Notes under the pieces: model-generated | What the model saw: only the letters and a program-made list of their open reading frames with translations | Database searches by the model: none | What the model was told of the DNA's origin: nothing | Assembly: GCF_052113205.1 (NCBI RefSeq) | Contig: NZ_JBFRCU010000007.1 | Location: 62,001-126,000 of the forward strand | Direction: 5' to 3' | Length of the DNA: 64,000 nt | DNA from: Inquilinus sp052113205 | GTDB taxonomy: Bacteria > Pseudomonadota > Alphaproteobacteria > DSM-16000 > Inquilinaceae | Shown here: positions 54,515 through 62,286 of the stretch, in pieces | How the letters are laid out: each line of letters opens with the position of its first letter | Numbering within the stretch: the stretch's first letter is position 1 | Made by a program: the position numbers and the translations under genes

Positions 54515-56016
54515 GCGCCTGGCTGGGCATCGACGCCGGCAACACCGGGGTCAAGGCGCTGCTGTTCGACGATGCGGGGCGGGAGCTGGCCTGCGCCCAT
54601 CGCGACACCGGCGGCCACAGCCCGGAGCCCGGCATGGTCGAGCGCGACATCGGCCGCCTGCGCACCGATCTCGCCGACCTGGTCCGCGAACTCTTGGACA
54701 AGAGCGGCCTGCAGGGCCGCGACATCGCCGGCATCGGCACCTCGGGCCATGGCAACGGACTCTATCTGCTCGACGCCGAGGGCGGGCCGCTGGCGGCGAT
54801 CCAGTCGCTCGATTCCCGCACCGCCGGGCTGGTCGAGGAGTGGGCGGCCGCCGGGGTGGGGGAGGCGGCGGCGGCGATCTGCCTGCAGCGGCCCTGGCCG
54901 TCGCAGACCCCGGCGCTGCTGGCCTGGATGTCGCGGCACCGGCCGCAGGTGCTGGCGCGCGCCGCCCATGTGCTGATGTGCAAGGATCTGGTGGTCCATG
55001 CCCTGACCGGGCAGGTGGCGACCGACATCACCGACATGGGCGGGGCCGGGCTGCTGCGCCTGCCCGAGAACCGCTACGATGACGGGCTGCTCGACATCTA
55101 CGGGCTCGGCGGCGTCGCCGCCAAGCTGCCGCCGCTGCACTGGCCGACCGACCAGGTCGGCACGGTGTCGGCGGACGCCGCGTCCCGCACCGGCCTGGCC
55201 GAGGGCACGCCCGTGGTCGCCGGCTTCTTCGACGTGGTGGCCAGCGCCGTCGGCGCCGGCGTCACCCGGCCGGGCCAGGCCTCGATCATCCTCGGCACCT
55301 GGAGCATCAACCAGGTGGTGGTCGACGCGCCGCTGGACGGGGTGTTCATGGCGACCGGCATCGCGCCCGGCCGCTTCCTGTCGATGGAGAATTCGGCCAC
55401 CTCGGCGACCAACCTGGAATGGCTCGCCCATCACCTGCTGGCGCAGGATTCCCGGCGGGCAGGCGGCAGCGCCTTCGCTTTGGCCGACGCCCTGGCCGCC
55501 GCGGCGCCGCCCAAGGCCGACGGACCGATGTACCATCCCTATCTCTACGGCGCGGCCGGCGATCCGTCTGCCCGCGCGGGGTTCTTCGGTCTGGCCGGCT
55601 GGCATGACGGCGGCGACATGGTGCGGGCGGTGTTCGAAGGCGTCGCCTTCGCCCATCTCGCCCATGTCGAGAAGCTGCTCGCCGCCGGGGCGCGGCTGCG
55701 CGGCATCACCATTTCCGGCGGCGGCGCCCGCAGCCCGGTCTGGCCGCAGATGATCGCCGATGTGCTGCGGCTGCCGGTCAAGGTCGCGGCGCAGGCGGAG
55801 ACCGGGGCGCTCGGCGCCGCCATGGCGGCCGCGGTCGGCGCAGGCCGCTACGACAGCCTGGACGAAGCCGCCGCCGCGATGGTGGCGCCGTCGCGCGAAG
55901 TGGTGCCCGACCCCTGCCTGGCCGGCTTCTACCAGCGCCGCTTCGCTCTGTGGCAGGCGGTCGGCAAAAGCCTGGCGCCACATTGGGCGGCCCTGCGCGA
56001 TCTCGGCCAGGCCTGA
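54511..56016 (+). CDS. FGGY-family carbohydrate kinase
   Basis: This is a 501-residue sugar or polyol kinase. The N-terminal ATPase-fold motif is LGIDAGNTGVKALLFD, the FGGY-type catalytic region ISGGGARSPVWPQMIAD is near 405, followed by VAAQAETGALGAAM. An active-site Asp is expected in the segment GVVAGFFDVVASAVGAG (actual PVVAGFFDVVASAVGAG). LsrK, xylulokinase and erythritol kinase are relatives; the substrate cannot be read. It would phosphorylate the imported compound before the GlpD-like oxidation. It overlaps the aldolase gene by 4 bp. Confidence 0.92.
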   Translation: MSAWLGIDAGNTGVKALLFDDAGRELACAHRDTGGHSPEPGMVERDIGRLRTDLADLVRELLDKSGLQGRDIAGIGTSGHGNGLYLLDAEGGPLAAIQSLDSRTAGLVEEWAAAGVGEAAAAICLQRPWPSQTPALLAWMSRHRPQVLARAAHVLMCKDLVVHALTGQVATDITDMGGAGLLRLPENRYDDGLLDIYGLGGVAAKLPPLHWPTDQVGTVSADAASRTGLAEGTPVVAGFFDVVASAVGAGVTRPGQASIILGTWSINQVVVDAPLDGVFMATGIAPGRFLSMENSATSATNLEWLAHHLLAQDSRRAGGSAFALADALAAAAPPKADGPMYHPYLYGAAGDPSARAGFFGLAGWHDGGDMVRAVFEGVAFAHLAHVEKLLAAGARLRGITISGGGARSPVWPQMIADVLRLPVKVAAQAETGALGAAMAAAVGAGRYDSLDEAAAAMVAPSREVVPDPCLAGFYQRRFALWQAVGKSLAPHWAALRDLGQA

Positions 56017-56060
56017 TCGCGCCGCAGGCCGGCACGGCCGATGGCGCCGTTGAGCTTGAG

Positions 56061-56225
56061 GTGGACGTCCGAGACCTTGTCGCCGGGGCCGATGTCGCGC
56101 ATACCCTCGAACTGCCGAAGAGCAGCACGCAGGCGATCTCGGCTGAGCTCGCCAAACGCGGCAGCAACCGCCAAGCCGTACAGGCCGCCCGGAAGGCCGG
56201 GCAGATGACCGGAGAGACCTCATGA
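56061..56225 (+). CDS. Small open frame or gene remnant coupled to the CitE-like gene
   Basis: The 205 bp between the kinase and the CitE-like gene hold a frame whose stop overlaps the next ATG (ATGA at 56222-56225), as in coupled genes. It reads as helical, protein-like sequence (STQAISAELAKRGSNRQA) but has no good start: GTG at 56061 gives 54 residues and ATG at 55950 lies inside the kinase. It may be the 3' end of a deleted gene. I recognise no family. Confidence 0.3.
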   Translation: MDVRDLVAGADVAHTLELPKSSTQAISAELAKRGSNRQAVQAARKAGQMTGETS

Positions 56226-57073
56226 TCCGCTCGCTGCTCTACGTCCCGGCCTCCGAGCCGCGCTTCATCGAGAAGGCCCACACCCGCGGCGCCGACGCCG
56301 TGATCCTCGATCTCGAGGATGCCGTCGCGCCCTCCCGCAAGGCGGCGGCGCGCGACGCGCTGGCGGACAGCGTTGCCCAGGCCAGCCGATCCGGCGCCAC
56401 GGTCTATGTGCGGATCAACGCCGAGCCGGAGCTGCGCTTCCTGGATGCGGAGGCGGCCTGCCGTGCCGGCGCGGCGGGGCTGCTGGTGCCCAAGACCGGC
56501 TCCGCGGCGGAGCTGGCGGAGCTGGCCGGGCGGCTCGATCCGGTCGAGCGCGAGCTTGGCCGGCCGGCCATGGAGTTCGTCGCCCTGATCGAGGATCCGG
56601 CGGCGCTGCTCGACGCCCGCGCGATCGCCGCTGCCCCCCGGGTCGTCGCGCTGGCCCTCGGCTCGGAGGATTTCGCCACCGCCACCGGCGCCGTGCCGAC
56701 GCCGGAGACGCTGCGGCTGCCGAAGCTGCTGCTGCACTACGCCGCCAAGGCGGCGGGACTGCGCTCCTACGGCCTGCTGCGCTCGGTCGCCGACTACCGC
56801 GACGTCGAGGCGATGACGGCGTCGGCGCGCGAGGCGCGGGCCTTCGGCTTCGACGGGGCCAGCTGCATCCATCCCGCCGTCGTGCCGATCCTCAACCAGG
56901 CGTTCGCCCCGACGGAGGAGGAACTGGCCTGGGCCCGCAAGGTGGTCGAGGCCGATGCCGCGGCGCAGCGCGACGGCAAGGGCGCCTATCTGGTCGACGG
57001 GCGCTTCGTCGACGCGCCGGTGGTGGAGCGGGCCCGGCGCATGCTGGCGGCATCGGGCGGATCGTTCCTATGA
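56222..57073 (+). CDS. CitE/HpcH-family CoA ester lyase
   Basis: This 283-residue TIM-barrel lyase resembles citrate lyase beta and malyl-CoA lyases. It starts RSLLYVPASEPRFIEKA; metal-site and catalytic motifs are DAVILDLEDAVAPSRK, VRINAEP, ALIEDPAALLDA, LALGSEDFATATG and GASCIHPAVVPI. It cleaves or hydrolyses a 3-hydroxyacyl-CoA. Its relation to the sugar pathway upstream is unclear; the ATGA overlap with the small open frame suggests a rearranged junction. It converges with the ABC membrane-domain gene at 57141. Confidence 0.9.
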   Translation: MIRSLLYVPASEPRFIEKAHTRGADAVILDLEDAVAPSRKAAARDALADSVAQASRSGATVYVRINAEPELRFLDAEAACRAGAAGLLVPKTGSAAELAELAGRLDPVERELGRPAMEFVALIEDPAALLDARAIAAAPRVVALALGSEDFATATGAVPTPETLRLPKLLLHYAAKAAGLRSYGLLRSVADYRDVEAMTASAREARAFGFDGASCIHPAVVPILNQAFAPTEEELAWARKVVEADAAAQRDGKGAYLVDGRFVDAPVVERARRMLAASGGSFL

Positions 57074-57084
57074 TCCGGTGCGGA

Positions 57085-57111
57085 CGGCGGGACACCCATA
57101 CCGGCCCGCCG
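57085..57111. terminator. GC hairpin between convergent genes
   Basis: CGGCGGG (57085-57091) and CCCGCCG (57105-57111) form a perfect 7-bp stem with a 13-base loop between the ends of the CitE-like gene and the convergent ABC gene. There is no T-run, so a role as terminator is only suggested by place and symmetry. Confidence 0.35.
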
Positions 57112-57140
57112 GAGCGGAGATCGAGGCGGCGGGGCATCGG

Positions 57141-58091
57141 CTATGCTGCGGCGTCGGCGTCGATCGCGCGATCGCCGAGGGCGTCGACGATCAGGCGATA
57201 CTTGACCCGGGCATTGGTCATGTCGCGGAAATAGTTGACCAGGTCGCCCCATGGGTCGTTGACCCGGTTCAGCCCCGAAATGAAGGCGACGACCGTCCCG
57301 ACCTCGGTCTCGCCGCGAACGACGAACCATCCGCCGACGAACAGGATGCCGATGACCCCGATCTGGTGCAGCAGGTTCATCAGGAAGTTCATGCCGAACT
57401 TGCGCCGGTAGATCTGCATGTTGAGGCGATAGATGTCGCCGACCTGCCGTCGATAGCGGCCGGTCTCGCGGGGACCTCGCCGCTCGGCGGCCTCGTCGAC
57501 GATCTCGACGCTGAGGCCCCGCATGACCTTGATCCGCTGTTCGGTGCGCTGGTTGATCGCCCGCTGCAGGAACGGGATGAACAGGAACTGCGGCAGGAAC
57601 AGCACGGCGGCGACGGCGGCCATCCAGGGCTCCAGCACCACCATGTAGCCGAACACGGCGATCAGCAGCCCGCCGTTCAGCACCACCTCCGAGACGCTGG
57701 CGCCGACGAAGCCGCCGACGGCTTCGACCTCCGACACGATGATCGAGATGTCGATGCCTTCCTTGCGGGCGTCCGGCTCGCCGTCCCCGCCGTTCCGGCC
57801 GGATGGGCTCAGCTGCAGCCGCAGCCGCTGGTTGGCGGCCTCGGTCACCGATCCACGGTAGATGTTCAGGAGGAGCTTGAGCCCGCCCTGGACCAGCACG
57901 ACGCCGACATACATGAGGGACAGCAGGATCAGCTGTTCGAGCGCGTGCTTCTCCAGCGCGCCATTGACGATCCGCCGCTGCAGCTCCAGGGGCGCGAGGT
58001 CGAGCAGGAAGACCATGATGGCGAGCAGCGACAGCAGGATCTGATCCCGCGCGCTGACCCGCCAGATGTAGCGGAAGAGGCCCTGAGGCAT
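57141..58091 (-). CDS. ABC exporter transmembrane domain without an ATPase domain
   Basis: This protein of about 316 residues looks like the membrane half of a type I ABC exporter: five or six hydrophobic segments (ILLSLLAIMVFLLDL, LILLSLMYVGVVLV, LLIAVFGYMVVL, VAAVLFLPQFLFIPFL, IGVIGILFVGGWFVV) and the coupling pattern VGTVVAFISGLNRVNDPW. It ends (KYRLIVDALGDRAI) just where a nucleotide-binding domain would begin; no Walker motif follows in any frame before the hairpin. ATG 58091 is used; a GTG at 58166, overlapping the upstream gene, would add 25 residues. The partner ATPase, if any, is not nearby. Confidence 0.8.
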   Translation of the reverse strand: MPQGLFRYIWRVSARDQILLSLLAIMVFLLDLAPLELQRRIVNGALEKHALEQLILLSLMYVGVVLVQGGLKLLLNIYRGSVTEAANQRLRLQLSPSGRNGGDGEPDARKEGIDISIIVSEVEAVGGFVGASVSEVVLNGGLLIAVFGYMVVLEPWMAAVAAVLFLPQFLFIPFLQRAINQRTEQRIKVMRGLSVEIVDEAAERRGPRETGRYRRQVGDIYRLNMQIYRRKFGMNFLMNLLHQIGVIGILFVGGWFVVRGETEVGTVVAFISGLNRVNDPWGDLVNYFRDMTNARVKYRLIVDALGDRAIDADAAA

Positions 58092-58149
58092 GGTCGTCTG
58101 CGATGCCGGGCCCGGGGGCCGCCTCGGCCGGAGCCGAGGCGGTTGGTCC

Positions 58150-59037
58150 TCAGATCCGGTCGTCACGCAGATGGCCGCCGAGCGACGCGCTGACCGCCGC
58201 GATGAAGGCGCCGATTAGCAGCGCCAGGAAGGCGGTGAAGGCGGTCGACAGCCCGGCCTTGCGGGCGGCATCCGCCGCTTCGCGCGCCTTGGCGATGGCG
58301 GCGTCGACCTGCGCCGTCATCTCATCGACCCGCTTCTCCGCGTCGGCCTGGCTGAGGCCGGTGCGCTGCGCCACGAGCTGGGCCAGGTAGCTCTTGTCGG
58401 CCGCGGGCAGGCTGCCGGCCGCGGCGGCGTTGGCCAGGATGCGCGCCACCTCCGGCCGCGGATCGGTGTTGCCCGCGGCCGGCGCCTGGGCGTTCGGCGC
58501 GGGCCGGAACAGCAGGTCGATGGCGTAGCCGGTCGGGTCGGCGGGCACCGCGGCCGGGGCCGCCGCCGTCGCGCCCTGCGCCGCGCCGGACGCGACCGTC
58601 GCCGTGGCCTGGACGCTGGTCGACGCCGCGCCGTAGGTGACGACGCCCAGGATCAGGACCACGAACAGGGTGGAAACGCACCAGGCGAGGAAACCATGGG
58701 CGGTGTCGCGGAAGGCGACCTCGTCGGTGTGGAGGCTGGTCCAGCGCGTCCGCAGCCGCCCGGTGACGTAGCCGCCGAGGCCGGAGGCCACCCACTGGAT
58801 GACGACAAGCCCGATCGCGGTGGTGACCGCGAAGGTCGTGGCGCCGGCGCCCGATCCCGGCCAGGGCGAGACGATCGACAGGCCGAAGCCCGCCCCCAGG
58901 ACCATCAGCGCCAGGGTGACCGCGGTGGCGACGGCGGCGCCGGCGAAGATGGCGCCCCACGATACGCCGGATGCCGCGGTCTCGACTGCCGGGACGACGG
59001 CGCGCGTTTCGGAATATTCGGAATAAGTGCCGACCAT
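58150..59037 (-). CDS. Membrane protein of the PhnA-like/alphaproteobacterial type
   Basis: This 295-residue inner-membrane protein shows the opening VSWGAIFAGAAVATAVTLAL typical of proteins often labelled PhnA-like in alphaproteobacteria. It has four hydrophobic segments (about 27-50, 67-90, 118-140, 262-285), an Ala/Pro-rich loop and a helical stretch with many Ala/Lys (DEMTAQVDAAIAKAREAA). The ATG at 59037 has GGGAGGG upstream. It follows the 25-residue peptide gene by 11 bp. Function unknown. Confidence 0.8.
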   Translation of the reverse strand: MVGTYSEYSETRAVVPAVETAASGVSWGAIFAGAAVATAVTLALMVLGAGFGLSIVSPWPGSGAGATTFAVTTAIGLVVIQWVASGLGGYVTGRLRTRWTSLHTDEVAFRDTAHGFLAWCVSTLFVVLILGVVTYGAASTSVQATATVASGAAQGATAAAPAAVPADPTGYAIDLLFRPAPNAQAPAAGNTDPRPEVARILANAAAAGSLPAADKSYLAQLVAQRTGLSQADAEKRVDEMTAQVDAAIAKAREAADAARKAGLSTAFTAFLALLIGAFIAAVSASLGGHLRDDRI

Positions 59038-59048
59038 GTTGCCCTCCC

Positions 59049-59126
59049 TCAGCGGAACAGCAGCAGGATGAGGATGATCACCGGGATCGGAATCCCGAGA
59101 AGCCAGAGAAGAATGCCGCGGCCCAT
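59049..59126 (-). CDS. 25-residue hydrophobic membrane peptide
   Basis: From ATG 59126 to TGA 59049 the frame encodes MGRGILLWLLGIPIPVIIL followed by a short LLLFR-type end: one membrane helix with an Arg at each end. A perfect AGGAGG lies eight bases upstream (59131-59139), far better than most sites in this window. Similar short peptides (M-G-R-G-I-L-L-W-L-L-G-I-P) are common beside small membrane-protein genes in alphaproteobacteria and usually go unannotated. It is the first gene of the operon with 58150-59037. It may be a partner of that membrane protein. Confidence 0.75.
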   Translation of the reverse strand: MGRGILLWLLGIPIPVIILILLLFR

Positions 59127-59263
59127 ATCGGCCTCCTGAAGCAGAATCACTGAGTCTGCGAATGGACGGCCGGCCGCCTCCGTTCCGCTCGGCCGCAAAT
59201 TCTTTCCTGGATATCGACTGTGAGGATGGCCGCCGTGTGCCCTGCCATCCCATCCTCGCCAAG

Positions 59264-60259
59264 TTATGGAGCCTTCGTTGCCTGACCCTGAAAGAAGTTG
59301 ATGAGATGCCGGGAGACGAAGCCCGGGTTCTCATCCGGCAGCCAATGCCCGGTCTCCGGCGCTACGGCGCCGGAGACATTATCCGCAGCCTCCTTGGCCA
59401 TATCCAGCTCCTTCCAGCCATTGCTCCGCTCGCCGGCGAGCGCCAGGACCGGCATCGGCAGCTTTGCCTTCAGGAACTCCTTGAACCGCCGTTCGTCCTC
59501 GGGAAAGGCGCGATACAGCTCGAAGCCCGCGCGCATTCCGCCGGGCGCGGCATAGGCCCGCGCGTAGACGGCCAGATCCTCGTCGGCGATCGGCGCGGCG
59601 AGCCGCTTCTTCATGAAGTCCGAGATGTACGCATACTCATGCCCGGCCACGAGCATCTCGGCGATGTCGCGCTGCTGGTGCAGGCCGAAATGCCAGAGCT
59701 CCGGATCGGGCTTGTGGATCGCTTCGTCCCAGACCCGCGTGCCGGGCACCGGCACGTCGAGCATCGCGAGCCTGGCGACTTCGTCCGGCCATTGCGCGGC
59801 ATAGGCATAGGCGACCATGACCCCGATGTCGCGGCCGACAAGATCCACCTTCGCCGGACCCAACTGGTGCACGAGGTCCCGGATGTCGGCCGCCATGGTG
59901 GCCTTGTCGTAGCCGTCGAGCGGCCGTTCCGACTCGCCCGCACCACGATAGTCGACCGCCACGACGCGGAAGCCCGCCTTGGCCAGCTCCGGCATCACGC
60001 GCCGCCATGTGTACCAGGTCTGGGGCCAGCCATGGAGGAGGACGACCAGTTCGCCATCGGTCGGACCGCCGATCACATAGTGCAGCCGCACACCGTTCGC
60101 GTCCGCGAACCGATGGGAAAAAATCGTGTCGAAATCGGCCGGCAGGCCGGTCCGCGAGGAGAGCGGCCCGGGCGTGTCCTGGGCATGGCCGGGTGAGACG
60201 GCGACGCAGAGGCACACTGCGAGCGCCGAAAGCAGGGCGATCCACGAATGTCGAATCAT
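59264..60259 (-). CDS. Exported alpha/beta hydrolase, epoxide-hydrolase-like
   Basis: This 331-residue protein has a Sec signal peptide (residues 1-26, WIALLSALAVCLCVAVSPGH). The oxyanion motif LHGWPQTWYTWRRVMP and the nucleophile elbow VGRDIGVMVAYAYA with Asp (not Ser) point to the epoxide hydrolase/dehalogenase branch; the catalytic His is in PETGHWLPDENP. Export is unusual in this branch but known for Cif of Pseudomonas aeruginosa. The ATG at 60259 is chosen for the signal peptide. It stands alone between unrelated genes. Confidence 0.87.
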   Translation of the reverse strand: MIRHSWIALLSALAVCLCVAVSPGHAQDTPGPLSSRTGLPADFDTIFSHRFADANGVRLHYVIGGPTDGELVVLLHGWPQTWYTWRRVMPELAKAGFRVVAVDYRGAGESERPLDGYDKATMAADIRDLVHQLGPAKVDLVGRDIGVMVAYAYAAQWPDEVARLAMLDVPVPGTRVWDEAIHKPDPELWHFGLHQQRDIAEMLVAGHEYAYISDFMKKRLAAPIADEDLAVYARAYAAPGGMRAGFELYRAFPEDERRFKEFLKAKLPMPVLALAGERSNGWKELDMAKEAADNVSGAVAPETGHWLPDENPGFVSRHLINFFQGQATKAP

Positions 60260-60453
60260 GATCAGATCCAATGCTGGTCGGCTGCATCGAAGGCCTGCCC
60301 GCAGGCGCTCCGGGGGCGCACCCACCGTTTCAATCGCATTGCCGGCGAGGGGTTCCCTTTCCTCGAGCCGCGGGCTTCGCGGCCGACTGGAACGGCGCAG
60401 CCTCGGGCGCCGTTGGACTAGGACTGCATCCTTAGTCGCCGTGGGATATTGCG

Positions 60454-60906
60454 ATGACCAGAGCCGATCTCGGCCCGACCGCCCACATCGCCCATCGTCC
60501 GATCCACTCGATGCTCGTGTCGGTGCCGATCACCTGCTTCGTCGGCACGCTCTTGACCGACATCGCCTATTGGCGCACCGCCGAGATGATGTGGGCCGAT
60601 TTCTCCGCCTGGCTGGTCACGGTCGGCGTGATCCTGGCCTTTTTCGCCGCGATCGCCGGCCTGATCGACTTCCTGGGCAACCGCCGGGTGCGGGCCGTGG
60701 GCCCGGCTTGGCCGCATGCGATCGGCAATGTCGTCGTGCTGGTCCTGGCGGCCCTGAACATGCTGATCCACACCCGCGACGGCTGGACCTCGGTGGTGCC
60801 GTGGGGGCTGATCCTCTCGGCGGCGGTCGTCCTCATCCTTCTGTTCACCGGCTGGATGGGCTGGTCGATGGTCTATCGCCACGGCGTGGGAGTGGCAGAG
60901 CGATGA
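60454..60906 (+). CDS. DUF2231-like small membrane protein
   Basis: This 150-residue protein has four membrane segments (about 20-38, 52-72, 88-105, 115-135) and the family features HIAHRPIHSMLVSVPITCF and LIDFLGNRR. DUF2231 proteins often neighbour haem or PQQ redox proteins and may anchor or feed electrons. The ATG at 60454 is 194 bp after the divergent hydrolase start. Its stop overlaps the sorbosone-dehydrogenase-like gene by 4 bp (ATGA), so they form an operon. Confidence 0.88.
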   Translation: MTRADLGPTAHIAHRPIHSMLVSVPITCFVGTLLTDIAYWRTAEMMWADFSAWLVTVGVILAFFAAIAGLIDFLGNRRVRAVGPAWPHAIGNVVVLVLAALNMLIHTRDGWTSVVPWGLILSAAVVLILLFTGWMGWSMVYRHGVGVAER

Positions 60907-62230
60907 ACGGATTCCGTGCCCTGAGGCCTGCGGCGCTGGCGCTGGCCGCCGCCGCCTCGGTGCTTGTCCTCGCGGCCTGCAACGAGGAAGACTTCGACAC
61001 CGGCAGCCAGATCGGCGCCAACCCCGTCTTGCCCGAGCCGCAGCAATATCTGTTCCCACCGATGCATCTCGCCTCCGTCGTCGGCTGGAAGCAGGGCGAG
61101 GCGCCGACGGTCGCGAAGGGGCTGAAGATCGAGGCCCTGGCCACCGGCCTCGAGCATCCGCGTTCGCTGTTTGTCCTGCCCAACGGCGATGTCCTCGTGG
61201 TCGAATCCAAACCACCGGGGGTCGAGCCGATCCGGCGGCCCAAGAGCATCGTGACCGGCTGGATCGAATCGCTGGTGACGGGCGGCGGCGATCTGCCGAG
61301 CAACCGGATCACGCTGCTGCGCGATGCGGATGGCGACGGCAAGCCGGAGACGCGCAGCATCTTCATCGACCATCTCAGCTCGCCCTTCGGCGTGGCGCTC
61401 GTCGGCAGCGACCTCTATGTCGCCAACACCGATGCGATTCTGCGCTTCCGCTACAACACCGGCGACACCAGCATCACCGCCCCCGGCACGCTGCTGACGC
61501 CGCTGCCGGGCGGCCCGATCGACCATCACTGGACCAAGAGCCTGGTCGCCAGCCGGGACGGGTCGCTGCTGTATGTCGGCGTCGGGTCGAACAGCAACGT
61601 GTCCGAGAACGGCATGGAGGCGGAGAAGAACCGCGCCGCGATCTGGGAGGTCGACCGGCAGAGCGGCCGCTGGCGCCTGTTCGCGACCGGCCTGCGCAAC
61701 CCGAACGGGCTCAGTTGGGAGCCCGAGAGCGGCGCGCTGTGGGCGGTGGTGAACGAGCGCGACGAGCTGGGCCCAACCTGGTGCCGGACTACATGACCTC
61801 GGTCAAGGATGGCGGCTTCTACGGCTGGCCCTACAGCTATTACGGCCAGCATCTCGACCCGCGCGTCCAGCCGCAGCGCCCCGACCTGGTGGAGAAGGCA
61901 ATCGTCCCGGACTATGCGCTGAGCTCGCATGTCGCGCCGCTGGGGATGGCCTTCACCACGGCGGACGCGCTGCCCCAGCCCTATCGCGGCGGCGCCTTCG
62001 TCGGCGAGCATGGCAGCTGGGACCGGGGCGAGTTCAACGGCTACAAGGTCGTGTTCGTCCCGTTCAGCGGCGGGCATCCGAACGGCAAGGCGCAGGACGT
62101 GGTGACGGGCTTCCTGAATGCGGATGGCGAGGCGCGGGGCCGGCCGGTCGGCGTCGCGGTCGACAAATCCGGCGCGCTGCTGATCGCCGACGACGTCGGC
62201 AACACGGTGTGGCGGGTCACGGCGGAATAG
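60903..62230 (+). pseudogene. Sorbosone-dehydrogenase-like (PQQ-type propeller) lipoprotein, frameshifted
   Basis: The first part, from ATG 60903, has a lipoprotein signal with lipobox VLAAC and a six-bladed propeller of the soluble glucose/sorbosone dehydrogenase family (GLEHPRSLFVLPNGDVLV, LLRDADGDGKPETR, SSPFGVALVGSDLYVAN). The frame breaks near 61772-61774, where GGGCCCAACC occurs and one more C would restore NERDELGPNLVPDY. The second part continues in another frame (DGGFYGWPYSYYG, FVGEHGSWDRGEFNGY) to 62230. About 442 residues would result if intact. A one-base loss in a C run may be real or a sequencing error. Confidence 0.8.
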
Positions 62231-62286
62231 CTGCCGGCGTCGTGAAGCAGGAGGCATCACCCGGCGCCTGGGCTCCGCGCTTCCCT

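Noticed and set aside
46158..56016. Naming the sugar cluster lsr (AI-2 uptake) or ery (erythritol)
   Set aside because: Family membership fits both in part and neither fully; the ligand cannot be read from the binding protein.
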